A program made the translations under genes and the position numbers. A stretch of 64,000 nucleotides of DNA from NCBI RefSeq assembly GCF_009928685.1, contig NZ_WWEO01000037.1:1-64000 (forward strand), written 5' to 3'. Source of the stretch: Mucilaginibacter agri. GTDB lineage: Bacteria > Bacteroidota > Bacteroidia > Sphingobacteriales > Sphingobacteriaceae. The notes under the pieces were generated by a model. That model worked only from the letters and a program-made list of their open reading frames with translations, had not been told where the DNA came from and searched no databases. Below are positions 17,768 through 26,430 of the stretch, piece by piece (positions within the stretch are counted from its first letter, which is position 1; every line of letters begins with the position of its first letter).

Positions 17768-18191
17768 AGAACATACCAGTGCAGCTCTCCATTTCAGTTT
17801 CCATTTGATTTTACTTCTTAATTTCGGGTTCTTGCTAGATATCCTCCATCGGAATCGGGCAGCACTTTTGAAACCAAAAAGCCTGGGTAAAAATTTGACA
17901 GCCATGCCCATCACCGTTAGCCGTAAAGTGATTTTGATTATTAGGGCAAGCGGGACATTGTTATTACTAAACAGCGGAAATTACTTCGGTGCATTGAGCC
18001 AATCTGACCGTAAAAAATCGCTAATCATTCGATCCAACAATACTAATCAAAATAGTATGTTGCTTCACAGAAAATTAAACTGGCAATTGCTTAACCAAGA
18101 TTTCCACATTGCGTTAACTTTTCAACAAACGGGATCAAGTTAACTTGACGTTCCTATTTTAGCAATGACATCATCCGGTTGGAGCTTATAA
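17768..18191. other. Intergenic region without a convincing gene
   Basis: A frame continues through here from inside the glycosylase gene (17592-18143), but it starts in another gene's frame and reads as low-quality, Ser/Leu/Asn-rich sequence. I see no hairpin with a T run. Confidence 0.4.
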
Positions 18192-18629
18192 ATGGGAAAG
18201 CAGTATTCGATAAATAACTTTGTTACCTTATCAAAAAATGGGAAGGCCGCCTCGACCAGTTCAGATGAACAGCAGGCGAACCTTTATCAATGGCTTAAAG
18301 AAGCCGGTTTTGGTCAAAGCGAGATCAATGGGAAGACTGTCTTTTTTAAAACCGTCGATAATCACGTGATGCCTTCTTCGGTCATCGCCATGCGATATGA
18401 ATTTCTGAATTTCCTGGAATCTCATGATTTTGTGGAATGGCCGGAAGGGGTGACTAGAGGTGATTTAATCGAATGGTTTTATGACACCAGGCCGCCGAAA
18501 TGTAACAGGCTTTTCAGCAATTATTTATATAGAAAGCTGTCAAACATGGAAGAGGAACAGTATATGAGGTATAGCGGACGTCATCCCACGCTCGATTTTC
18601 ACTTAAAAGCGTCGAATTTGGATGCTTAA
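18192..18629 (+). CDS. Uncharacterised protein
   Basis: 145 residues, soluble, no recognised domain. It contains EWPEGVTRGDLIEWFYDTRPPKCN and ends with RHPTLDFHLKASNLDA. Composition and codon use look like a real chromosomal gene. The start ATG is the first in frame after a stop-rich stretch. No operon partner is evident. Confidence 0.6.
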   Translation: MGKQYSINNFVTLSKNGKAASTSSDEQQANLYQWLKEAGFGQSEINGKTVFFKTVDNHVMPSSVIAMRYEFLNFLESHDFVEWPEGVTRGDLIEWFYDTRPPKCNRLFSNYLYRKLSNMEEEQYMRYSGRHPTLDFHLKASNLDA

Positions 18630-18843
18630 ACAGATCCGCGGTGTAATCGAGAGAGATTCCAGGTAACCAAAACTGCAGTGATGCTCAATTTCCAGATTTA
18701 AGTGACCTTTATAAAATCCCCCGGTTATTGAATACGGAAAATGCGTTAGAAGTACTTATAATAAAATATTCTCTAAACTTAAGTTATTCGACCGTTTCGG
18801 TTGTGCTGAGCGATGATCTAGAAACGATTGTTACATTTGCAAG

Positions 18844-19095
18844 ATGACCAATAATTTTAAGATCCATCTAGTTGATGCCGAATTCGAGTTTTTTACGATG
18901 CAGGTCCGAAAATTGTTAAATTTTCAGGTCTATGTAAATGTGTCTGGAAGTAGGGAGCGTTTTCATATGCAATTGTCGGGAGACCGGTTTTTAATTACTG
19001 ATCCTCACCAATGTCCGGAACAATACCGCCACTTGGAAGTTGTGTTGAGCGACGCGATCTTTAAACAAGGGCAAAACGATAGTTTGCCTGCCTAA
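18844..19095 (+). CDS. Uncharacterised small protein
   Basis: 83 residues, probably alpha/beta and soluble (FKIHLVDAEFEFFTMQV, then VYVNVSGSRERFHMQLSGDRFLI). It resembles the small proteins of unknown role scattered in Sphingobacteriaceae genomes. No partner gene is adjacent. Confidence 0.55.
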   Translation: MTNNFKIHLVDAEFEFFTMQVRKLLNFQVYVNVSGSRERFHMQLSGDRFLITDPHQCPEQYRHLEVVLSDAIFKQGQNDSLPA

Positions 19096-19447
19096 TAATA
19101 TTTAGCGTTTGCTGATAATTAAAATATAAAAATTCCGGTTTATTTTTTAAGATGGACAATTGTCAGGTTAGTTTGCATAACAAACATTAGTACCTAAAAA
19201 ACGTTCAAGATGTCGTTCACGCGTTATGATCGAACAAATAGTTCATAAGTTTGCACTGGAGAGATAATTTATATGATAAATTGCCTTTCAATGTTAGCTA
19301 AATCTCCATTTATACTTAGATATTCGAGCACCCTTAAATGAGGATGGTATTAAACCCTAAGTTTCGTAACTCATTGCCTTAGTGTATTGAAGGGGAAATG
19401 ACGGCATTCATTCGATATCAGATTTACACCAGGGAGCAATAGGCCTT
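19096..19447. other. Intergenic region, nothing recognised
   Basis: AT-rich sequence between two convergent genes. There is no ORF, hairpin with T run or repeat that I can support. Confidence 0.4.
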
Positions 19448-19834
19448 TCAGTATTCAGATATTACCGGCGTCGACATCTCAATCAAATTACGATTATGTT
19501 GAAACTTGTTATAGGCTTCGAGTAACGTCAGGTATTTATTCCTCCAGACGTTTTCCGCCATTTCTTCTGCAGTTAAAATCTCTGAATGATGGTTGGGCGA
19601 GTTTGGATCAGCATCTTGCGCCGTAAAATGTGCCGGAGGAAACAGTTCTGGAAACTCAGGAGCGAAATCGCAGTTTAGCGTGAATCCTATCCTTTCAATT
19701 GTAATCAGGCTTAACCTGGGTGAATTAAACCAGTTGTACACTGTCCTTTTTTCAACAGCCAAAAGCCGGGCAACTTCGCCTACACTAAAACCACTTAATT
19801 TAATTTTTTTCTCTACAATATGACCGAAATGCAT
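19448..19834 (-). CDS. Helix-turn-helix DNA-binding protein
   Basis: 128 residues. Residues 12-50 form a helix-turn-helix (SVGEVARLLAVEKRTVYNWFNSPRLSLITIERIG) of the XRE/MerR-like kind. The C-terminal part contains ILTAEEMAENVWRNKYLTLLEAYNKF, a helix that could mediate dimerisation. It resembles small regulators often found in Mucilaginibacter. An inverted repeat at 19944-19964 lies 110 bp upstream and could be its operator. Confidence 0.7.
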   Translation of the reverse strand: MHFGHIVEKKIKLSGFSVGEVARLLAVEKRTVYNWFNSPRLSLITIERIGFTLNCDFAPEFPELFPPAHFTAQDADPNSPNHHSEILTAEEMAENVWRNKYLTLLEAYNKFQHNRNLIEMSTPVISEY

Positions 19835-19943
19835 TTTTAATGGTGATTTACTTTATGATCCTGATAATAATAGCAACTCCAAATTAACAGACATTGTTAA
19901 AGGTCACTGATTCCCGGGAACCGTGCGACCCCACATTTGTTTT

Positions 19944-19964
19944 AGGTAATGCAAAATATTACCT
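19944..19964. promoter_or_regulatory. Inverted repeat upstream of the helix-turn-helix gene
   Basis: AGGTAAT, a 7-nt spacer (GCAAAAT), then ATTACCT: a perfect 7-bp dyad in the intergenic space. No T run follows, so an operator is more likely than a terminator. Confidence 0.35.
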
Positions 19965-20079
19965 GTACAGCAACTAAGGGTTAAACTATTGTCGTTTAGG
20001 TGAAAGGATAAGCCATTAACAATTCGCTTGGGTAGGCAGTTAGACACTGATTCGCTGAGGCCCCAACCTACTTTATGAA

Positions 20080-20463
20080 TTATGATTGTTTAAGTTTGGC
20101 TTCCATGGTCTGTGTGGTGTGAGGAACAGCGCGGAGACGTTCTTTGGGAATAAGTTTGCCTGTAGATCTGCAAATGCCATATGTTTTATTATCAATCCGT
20201 TGGATCGCGGCCTCTAACTGTTCTATAAATTTTTTCTGTCGCGCAGCCATTTGATTAATGTATTCCTTTTCAAATGTTGCCGATCCGTCTTCAAGCGTTT
20301 TGCCGGCTATGGCTGCCTCATCGCCATTGGAATTGGTTGCGCTGAGCGTACCCGCGAGGTCATAAAGTTCTTCACGCGCCGAGTTGATTTTAGTTTGTAT
20401 TAAAATCCTGAACTCGTCGAGTTCACTCTCGCTGTATTTCGTTTTAGTGATTTCCTTTTGCAT
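20080..20463 (-). CDS. DksA/TraR-family protein without zinc cysteines
   Basis: 127 residues from the ATG at 20463 (MQKEITKTKYSESEL); the frame extends 37 codons further but that part is atypical. It has the coiled-coil N-terminal region and the C-terminal globular motif NKTYGICRSTGKLIPKERLRAVP, where only one of the four usual zinc cysteines remains. That is the normal form in this lineage. Such proteins bind in the RNA polymerase secondary channel and adjust initiation. Two decayed copies of the same gene are at 8570-8700 and 60168-60370. Confidence 0.85.
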   Translation of the reverse strand: MQKEITKTKYSESELDEFRILIQTKINSAREELYDLAGTLSATNSNGDEAAIAGKTLEDGSATFEKEYINQMAARQKKFIEQLEAAIQRIDNKTYGICRSTGKLIPKERLRAVPHTTQTMEAKLKQS

Positions 20464-20657
20464 CCTCGCTGAACAAAAAATCTTTCGAATAGTTGTAATT
20501 AGTTCAGAGCAATTTTGAATATGCATAAATTGATCCGCATAGAGGGCGAGTTTGCGAATAATCGGACAGTTCAATGCTTTCAGTCGAGATACAAATCAGT
20601 AAGCTGATGATCCAATTATAGGAAGATCGTTAATGGTGGGAAATTATGGCATCTGTG

Positions 20658-20696
20658 GACTGAAATTTTTTCACGATGACTGAAATTTTTTCAGTC
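20658..20696 (+). promoter_or_regulatory. Paired enhancer-like sites upstream of Hsp20
   Basis: GACTGAAATTTTTTCA at 20658-20673 is repeated as the full palindrome GACTGAAATTTTTTCAGTC at 20678-20696, exactly 20 bp further on, so both face the same side of the helix. They lie just upstream of a sigma54-type promoter, as expected of activator-binding sites, although closer than usual. Confidence 0.6.
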
Positions 20697-20715
20697 AGAA
20701 GGGGTTGGGTTGAGG

Positions 20716-20732
20716 TTGGCACAGGACTTGAA
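20716..20732 (+). promoter_or_regulatory. Sigma54-type (-24/-12) promoter of the Hsp20 gene
   Basis: TTGGCAC, five bases, TTGAA: the conserved GG is followed after exactly 10 nt by GA (consensus GC), matching the GG-N10-GC spacing of sigma54 promoters. It lies 63 bp before the ATG at 20796. Confidence 0.6.
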
Positions 20733-20795
20733 CTATACAGACCAGTTTAATTAATTATAAGTTTCAATCATTAATTCATTAAGGAGGAAAGACCT

Positions 20796-21239
20796 ATGAC
20801 ACTGGTTAAATTCAATTCCAATAATCCTAAAAGTGGTTCATTATTGCCAGGCTTTAATGACGTATTCGACTCCTTTTTCAGCGACACTTTTTTTAACGAC
20901 CGACTGACCAGCCGGGTACCGGCAGCTAACATTAGCGAAACGGAAGATCATTTCCATGTAGAACTGGCGGCCCCGGGTCTGAAAAAAGAAGATTTCAAAT
21001 TGAACCTGGACCGTAAGGTGCTGAATATTTCGGTGGAACAACGTAACGGAAATAACGAGGATCAAAAGAACTACAGCAAACGCGAATACAGCTATGCATC
21101 CTGGGTGCGCTCGTTTACCCTCCCCGACAGCGCTAACGCAGAAAGCATTGAAGCGGCTTATACCGAAGGGGTACTAAAAATTGATATTGCTAAGTGCGAA
21201 GAAGCAAAGCAAATACGCCGTCAGATCGAGATTAAATAA
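20796..21239 (+). CDS. Small heat-shock protein, Hsp20/alpha-crystallin family
   Basis: 147 residues. The alpha-crystallin domain spans about 44-147: PAANISETEDHFHVELAAPGLKKEDF, the conserved L-N-I-S strand, then EFSYASWVRSFTLP-like and AAYTEGVLKIDIAK (the family's A-x-x-x-x-G-V-L motif). It acts as an ATP-independent holdase. An unusually strong Shine-Dalgarno sequence (AAGGAGGA, 20781-20788) precedes the ATG, rare in this phylum and consistent with high induced translation. A sigma54-type promoter and paired palindromes upstream suggest activator-dependent control rather than the usual housekeeping promoter. Confidence 0.95.
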   Translation: MTLVKFNSNNPKSGSLLPGFNDVFDSFFSDTFFNDRLTSRVPAANISETEDHFHVELAAPGLKKEDFKLNLDRKVLNISVEQRNGNNEDQKNYSKREYSYASWVRSFTLPDSANAESIEAAYTEGVLKIDIAKCEEAKQIRRQIEIK

Positions 21240-21264
21240 GTTCTAAGTGTAATAGTTTTTAACA

Positions 21265-21286
21265 GGGCCCTGCTTGCGGGGCCTTT
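21265..21286 (+). terminator. Terminator after Hsp20
   Basis: GGCCC and GGGCC arms around a 7-nt loop, then four T residues, 25 bp after the stop. It is GC-rich but has a short T run. Confidence 0.6.
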
Positions 21287-21300
21287 TACAATTTGAAGTT

Positions 21301-21594
21301 ATGGGACATCGTTTTTCTTTGTTGCTTAATTTGAAAACGCCGGCTGGTTTCGTGGTGTTCGGCGAATTTAGTATAGGTGATGACCCTGAAGCTGCCCATC
21401 ACTTGTTTGACAGTTTACAGGGAGATGAAAGCTTAAGCGATCAGATATTATATATCGATCTAATGGAAACTACGGAACCGTTGCCGGAGAAAGTTCGCAT
21501 GAAAGGCTGCCGGCTGGATGAGCTGGCCACCAACTGCAAACTGATCACCCGCGCAGTTTTCTGCCAAAAAAATCTGAAGGCGTATGAAGAATAA
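21301..21594 (+). CDS. Uncharacterised small protein
   Basis: 97 residues from the ATG at 21301 (MGHRFSLLLNL); the frame opens slightly earlier but inside the Hsp20 terminator. It is acidic (EFSIGDDPEAAHHLFDSLQGDESLS) with no recognised domain. It overlaps the next gene by 11 nt, so the two are translationally coupled. Confidence 0.6.
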   Translation: MGHRFSLLLNLKTPAGFVVFGEFSIGDDPEAAHHLFDSLQGDESLSDQILYIDLMETTEPLPEKVRMKGCRLDELATNCKLITRAVFCQKNLKAYEE

Positions 21595-21781
21595 AAGAGG
21601 ATTGATCGTAGGTGTTTTATTTTCGTCGGCGCTTCTTGCCATCCTTTGGAAAGTAACAGCATTTATTCAGGAGAGAGAATCCCCGGAGTTGACCAAGCAG
21701 GTGTTGGCCTCGGCATTTTTATGCTGGCTGGTGTTTGTGCTTTTACGAAAGCGACGTGAAGACGATGACTGGGCCTATTAA
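21584..21781 (+). CDS. Small two-span membrane protein
   Basis: 65 residues with two hydrophobic stretches (LIVGVLFSSALLAILWKVTAF and LASAFLCWLVFVLL), a basic start and a charged end (RKRREDDDWAY). That composition fits a hairpin membrane protein with both ends in the cytoplasm. It overlaps the preceding small gene by 11 nt. Confidence 0.55.
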   Translation: MKNKRGLIVGVLFSSALLAILWKVTAFIQERESPELTKQVLASAFLCWLVFVLLRKRREDDDWAY

Positions 21782-21880
21782 ACAGCCCCCTTCAGCTGAG
21801 CAGTTGTATGCCGCAATGGGAGGCCAAAAACCAAGACAGAAATTAATTTATTGCTTTATCCCAAATTCTGCATGATCAAA

Positions 21881-21905
21881 AAAGGGCTGCAAGCAGCCCT
21901 TTTTC
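21881..21905 (-). terminator. Bidirectional terminator between convergent small genes
   Basis: GGGCTGC, AA, GCAGCCC with A-run on one side and T-run on the other, so it can stop transcription from both directions. It lies 21 bp beyond the stop of the histone-like gene. Confidence 0.85.
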
Positions 21906-21925
21906 CCTCAACAGTTTCCTTAGTA

Positions 21926-22105
21926 TTATTTCGCTTCGTTCTTTTTTTCTGTCACTTCTGTGCGAATTTCCTGTGCGAGTGTTTTCAACAGTTGCATAGC
22001 ATTGCGGACACGCGTACCCGCAGCTTTGTTTCCCTTTTTATAAAAAGCATTAAAATCCGCTTCTGCGGCGGCAATCGCTTCTTTTACCTGATTGAATTTG
22101 TCCAT
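21926..22105 (-). CDS. Histone H1-like small protein
   Basis: 59 residues: MDKFNQVKEA..., then AAAEADFNAFYKKGNKAAG, TRVRNAMQLLKTLAQEIR and a Lys/Glu-rich end. This is the short Bacteroidetes 'histone H1-like Hc1' family, which carries the conserved F-Y-K-K-G-N-K-A-A-G-T-R-x-R-x-A segment and is thought to associate with DNA. It is very well conserved, single-domain and probably abundant, and its own terminator follows. Confidence 0.85.
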   Translation of the reverse strand: MDKFNQVKEAIAAAEADFNAFYKKGNKAAGTRVRNAMQLLKTLAQEIRTEVTEKKNEAK

Positions 22106-22200
22106 TATCGGTGTTTTTAAATAAAAAATAGCTGCTAATATAGTGGAAATCTAAATGCTTTGATTCGTTCGCTTTCATCATTTTCTTCAGGTCTTTTTAT

Positions 22201-23781
22201 TCATATAGGAAGTTCGGCATGGCTGCCCGAGTTAAGTTTTGCATTTGCTTTAAACAATCGCAATAATTTTGAGGCTTGAAAACGGTAGGCGTCCCGGTCG
22301 TCCCAATTTTCTGCAGGGTTTAACAGTTGATCAGGAACACCCGGACAATGATTCGGAAACATGAGATTGAATAGCGGCAGCGTATTATAACTGACCTGGT
22401 TCAATTGCCCGTTCATTACCGCATTAATAATTGCCCTGGTGAAACAAAGTGATATTCTTTCGCCCGTACCGTACGGACCGCCTGTCCAACCAGTATTGAT
22501 CAGCCATACCTGAACACCGCCTTTTTCGATTCGTTCTTCCAAAAGCTCGGCATAGCAGGTGGGATGCAGGGGAATAAATGCCTTCCCGAAACACGCAGAA
22601 AAGGTTGCCTGCGGCTCATTAATGCCGAACTCCGTGCCTGCAATTTTAGCCGTATAGCCGGACAGGAAATAATAGCGCGCTTGCGCGTTGCTAAGTCGTG
22701 ATACAGGAGGCAGTACACCAAACGCATCGGCAGTCAGGAAAAATATGTGCTTAGGTGGTCTGCCGATAGAAGGTTGTACCGCGTTCGCAATAAATTGGGT
22801 GGGGTAGGAGACCCGCGTGTTTTCCGTAACCGATATATCATTGAAGTTGACGGTTCGTGTTTGAGGATAGCATCGGACATTTTCGAGTAAGGCGCCCGGA
22901 CGGATCGCTGCGAATATTTGTGGCTCGTGCTCCGCGCTGAGATTGACGGTTTTGGCGTAACAACCACCTTCAAAATTAAAGAGCGCTTCCTCGCTCCAGC
23001 CGTGCTCGTCGTCACCGATCAGTTTACGCTCCGGATCTGCCGACAAGGTTGTTTTCCCGGTTCCGGAAAGTCCGAAGAAAATAGCACTGTTCCCGTCTTT
23101 CCCAACATTGGCAGCGCAATGCATGGGTAGGACGCCCACTTGTGGTAGTAGGAAATTAAGCACCGAAAAAACGGCCTTTTTGATTTCCCCGGTATATCCA
23201 GTTCCCCCAATCAGGATCATTTTCTGACTGAAGTCGATAATCGAAAAATTGGCCTGTCGGGTATGGTCTTCTTCCGGGTCGGCACGAAATCCTGGCGCGG
23301 CAATGATCGTCCATTCTGGCACTGGTCTAATTTCTTGGTCCGGTTCCATAAAAAGATTATAGGCAAAAAGGCTTTGATAAGCCGTTTCGGTGATAATCCG
23401 CAGGCTAAGGCGATAAGCCGGATCCGCACAAACCGCAGCATCCCTGACAAAGAACGGCCGACGGGATAAATAGTCTGCCATTTGCAAACGAAGCCGGTCA
23501 AAAGCATCTTTGGTAAAAGGGATGTTGACGTCATTCCACCACACCAGTTCGCTGGTGGTTTCATCTTTAACCAGGAAACGGTCTTTCGGTGATCTCCCCG
23601 TGAATTTCCCGGTATCCACGCTTAATACCTGTTGGTCAGTCAGGGAGCCTTCCCCATATTCAACAGCATATTGCGTTAGTACTTCAGGTGAGAGCTGGTA
23701 AAAACAGTCTGCAGGCTTGGAAAAGCCTAGGTAACATAGGTCCAAATGGGTAATTGGATATAAAAAATTCGGTATATTCAT
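22201..23781 (-). CDS. pckA: Phosphoenolpyruvate carboxykinase (ATP)
   Basis: 526 residues, normal length. The P-loop FGLSGTGKTTLS is followed by LIGDDEHGW, with metal/substrate residues in the family's usual places, including the early TGRSPKDRF segment. It converts oxaloacetate and ATP to PEP, CO2 and ADP, the first committed step of gluconeogenesis. The gene follows fbp by 11 bp on the same strand, giving a compact gluconeogenic operon. Confidence 0.97.
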   Translation of the reverse strand: MNIPNFLYPITHLDLCYLGFSKPADCFYQLSPEVLTQYAVEYGEGSLTDQQVLSVDTGKFTGRSPKDRFLVKDETTSELVWWNDVNIPFTKDAFDRLRLQMADYLSRRPFFVRDAAVCADPAYRLSLRIITETAYQSLFAYNLFMEPDQEIRPVPEWTIIAAPGFRADPEEDHTRQANFSIIDFSQKMILIGGTGYTGEIKKAVFSVLNFLLPQVGVLPMHCAANVGKDGNSAIFFGLSGTGKTTLSADPERKLIGDDEHGWSEEALFNFEGGCYAKTVNLSAEHEPQIFAAIRPGALLENVRCYPQTRTVNFNDISVTENTRVSYPTQFIANAVQPSIGRPPKHIFFLTADAFGVLPPVSRLSNAQARYYFLSGYTAKIAGTEFGINEPQATFSACFGKAFIPLHPTCYAELLEERIEKGGVQVWLINTGWTGGPYGTGERISLCFTRAIINAVMNGQLNQVSYNTLPLFNLMFPNHCPGVPDQLLNPAENWDDRDAYRFQASKLLRLFKANAKLNSGSHAELPI

Positions 23782-23792
23782 TTTCTTAAAAT

Positions 23793-24803
23793 TTAATAAA
23801 CGAAATCGGCTGCCTCCATCATGAGTTCCGCTTTGATAACCAGTTCGGAAGAACCAATAAATACCGGTGTTCGTTGATGTAGCATTTGGGGTTCCAGATC
23901 TAATATCCGGTGATGTCCATCTGTGGCTTTTCCGCCCGCCTGTTCCACAATCATGGCCATCGGGTTACATTCGTACATTAGTCGCAATTTACCGTTGCGG
24001 TAGGCTGCGGTAGCAGGATAGATGAAAATACCTCCCTTGATCAGGATACGGTGGATGTCGGCAACCATAGCCCCGGTGTAACGCGAGGTAAATGGTCGGT
24101 TAGTTGACAGGTCTTCAGCCTGGCAATATTTGATAAAATTTTTAACGCCTTCCGGAAAGTGTACGTAATTACCTTCATTGATCGAGATGAGCTTGCCATT
24201 TGCCGGGATTTCCATTTGCGGATGCGACAGGCAAAACTCACCAATCGAGGGATCCAGTGTAAAACCATTCACCCCTTTTCCCGTGGTGTAGACAAGCATG
24301 GTTGAAGAGCCATAAATAATATAGCCGGCTGCGACCTGGCAAGTCCCCTTTTGTAGAACGTCATCGAGGGTAGCCCGGCTGGACGAACGCTTGCGGAAGA
24401 TCGAAAAAATAGTTCCCACCGCGATGTTTACGTCGATATTCGAGGAGCCGTCCAATGGATCGATCGCTACGATATAGGAGGCATCCGTTGATACGTCCGT
24501 ATCGAGGTACTGGATCTCTTCATTCTCCTCAGACGCGACGATGCAACATTCCCCACCGTGTTTTAATGCCGCAATGAACTGTTCATTGGCATATACATCA
24601 AGTTTCTGTTGATTTTCTCCTTGTATATTTCCGCTCCCGGCGCTCCCCAACATATTGACTAGCCCTGCTTTGTTGACCTCCCGGTTAACGATCTTTGCTG
24701 CGATACCAAGATCTCTCAATAACCGCGAAAGCTCCCCTTTGGCGAAAGGAAAGTCGGCCTGTTTTTCAATAATGAATTGACCCAGTGTTTTGACATTGTT
24801 CAT
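23793..24803 (-). CDS. fbp: Fructose-1,6-bisphosphatase class I
   Basis: 336 residues. The metal site [10 protein letters not shown] is intact, as are the Glu-rich SEENEE loop and the C-terminal [17 protein letters not shown] substrate-site segment. It removes the 1-phosphate of fructose-1,6-bisphosphate in gluconeogenesis. It is the first gene of the fbp-pckA pair, and about 430 bp of noncoding DNA upstream probably holds the shared promoter. Confidence 0.97.
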   Translation of the reverse strand: MNNVKTLGQFIIEKQADFPFAKGELSRLLRDLGIAAKIVNREVNKAGLVNMLGSAGSGNIQGENQQKLDVYANEQFIAALKHGGECCIVASEENEEIQYLDTDVSTDASYIVAIDPLDGSSNIDVNIAVGTIFSIFRKRSSSRATLDDVLQKGTCQVAAGYIIYGSSTMLVYTTGKGVNGFTLDPSIGEFCLSHPQMEIPANGKLISINEGNYVHFPEGVKNFIKYCQAEDLSTNRPFTSRYTGAMVADIHRILIKGGIFIYPATAAYRNGKLRLMYECNPMAMIVEQAGGKATDGHHRILDLEPQMLHQRTPVFIGSSELVIKAELMMEAADFVY

Positions 24804-25236
24804 GATGCTTAGTGTTGTTAATTCAAAATAAAACGATAAAACGCAAATCTGAAATCGAAGCTAATTCACAACCAAGGCAAAACGGAAGGCTGTTTGGTAA
24901 ATTTTTTTGGAATAGTTTTTAGTAGTTCATTTTGTACTTAGTGTAAAATGTTCTTGTACTATTTACACAATCTAATTTCTCACACAGGAAATTTTGTGGT
25001 TTTAAATACGGAATATCCCCACATTTCGGAAAAGCAAGGGAAAACAGGTATAATGAGCGGAAAATCTCCCCTTTTTTTGGGGTTGCTGGCAACTGATTTC
25101 CCGAAAGCAGACCTTTGAACTAACCATTAAGAAACCTGAACGATTTGGCTAAACTTTTCCCTGATTCAACACTTGAGCCAGGTAATCGGAAATCGCTGAA
25201 AGCAGGTTCAGGATTTTATGATAAAACCAATAGCCT
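24804..25236. other. Divergent promoter region between fbp and the DUF1015 gene
   Basis: No gene. It is AT-rich around 24890-24990 with several TTTTTTG-like stretches that could serve as -33 elements for fbp (minus strand). No firm operator or riboswitch-like structure was found. Confidence 0.45.
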
Positions 25237-26430
25237 ATGTCCCAAATTAGTCCACTGAAATCTGGTAACCCTAACTGGAGTAACCAGGAAATCTACGAAG
25301 CCACGGAATTTTCCGTTCCTGAACTTTTACAACATCCAAGCCACTTACTCCGGGAGGTACGAAAGGCCTGTTCAGCAACAATGCTGGTGAATTGCGGACC
25401 CTCCGGACTAGCAAAGGAATCCCTGCATGACGACGGGGACGGCATACCGGAGGCATTAGATGCATTTTTTATTTACGAATATGAAAGCCCTGGCGAATCG
25501 CTTACCGGTTTTTGGGCACTTACCGCAGCGGAAGATTTTCATAATGGAACGATTAAATCTTTGCGCCTGGAGAATAATTCAGTTGTCGTCAACCCGATTA
25601 ATGCTGCTCTGGAGAATCGCGAAACCGCTGTCATCATAACTTATGCGTCGGACAAATATATTGACGAAATGATCGGCAAGGTAAAACGCACGGTTCCCAT
25701 GAAGCAATCCAATAAAGGTGCGGCGCAACACAGGTTATGGCTCATCAACGACGAAAATGAGATCAAAAGGTTAATAGTGATATTCGGAAAGCTGGGATCG
25801 GTATTTCACATCCCCGTAAGTGGCGTTTTCAGCCATGTGAATTTTGGTACAGGTAAAGACCTTATTAACAGTGAATGTTTTGGGCCCCTGGTGCCAGCCA
25901 TCTATGTCTCCGAAAAGCAGCTAAGGTCGGCGCCTTGTCATCAGCTTCTTAAACCTGGATTCCCGATCGATCCTGAGAGTTTCTTTCAACTCATTTGCAA
26001 AGATTTTGAGATCCGAATTTCTCCTGGCAATGCGCCCATTGAACCAGATGTCATGCACCAGTTTGGCGTCTGCATTTATGGGTGTTGGTACCAGCTGACT
26101 CTTAAAAGAGAGGTACTTTCTACTGCTGGTTATGAAGAGCGTTTAGATGGCCATATATTGCATTTCCGGATTCTTTCGCCTACGCGTCTGCTTAGCGGAA
26201 GCCCACAACCAATCTGCTGTTGTCCTGGTCCGAATGCCCTTGCCAAGGTATTGGATATGCTTCAAAAGGACCGTAACCTTATCGCATTTACGTTGCATCC
26301 GGCTTCGTTGAACCAATTAATATCGGCCGCCTATCTGGACATCCCCTTGAATAAGGGCTCGTTTTGGATACAACCAGCAAGTTATAGCCCGAATAATGCG
26401 GTAGCGATGAATGGGGAGGTTGTAAAATGA
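25237..26430 (+). CDS. Divergent DUF1015-like protein
   Basis: 397 residues. The segment order matches DUF1015 proteins: a mid-region ENGTIKxHE-like stretch (EDFHNGTIKSLRLEN), a VIITYASD strand, the AQHRLWLINDENEIKRL strand (compare 'HRVWRVDD'), AIYVSEKQLRSA in place of the family's ADGHHR-(S/T)A, and a C-terminal LHPASLNQLISAAYLDIPLNKGSFWIQP segment (compare 'MPQKSTYFYPK'). The lost GHHR signature suggests altered function. It overlaps the sigma-factor gene by 4 nt (ATGA), so the two are translated together, an uncommon pairing. Confidence 0.6.
   Translation: MSQISPLKSGNPNWSNQEIYEATEFSVPELLQHPSHLLREVRKACSATMLVNCGPSGLAKESLHDDGDGIPEALDAFFIYEYESPGESLTGFWALTAAEDFHNGTIKSLRLENNSVVVNPINAALENRETAVIITYASDKYIDEMIGKVKRTVPMKQSNKGAAQHRLWLINDENEIKRLIVIFGKLGSVFHIPVSGVFSHVNFGTGKDLINSECFGPLVPAIYVSEKQLRSAPCHQLLKPGFPIDPESFFQLICKDFEIRISPGNAPIEPDVMHQFGVCIYGCWYQLTLKREVLSTAGYEERLDGHILHFRILSPTRLLSGSPQPICCCPGPNALAKVLDMLQKDRNLIAFTLHPASLNQLISAAYLDIPLNKGSFWIQPASYSPNNAVAMNGEVVK

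Noticed and set aside
17592..18143. 183-codon frame running out of the Fpg-like gene.
   Set aside because: Begins antiphase within a real gene and has no recognisable domain beyond it.
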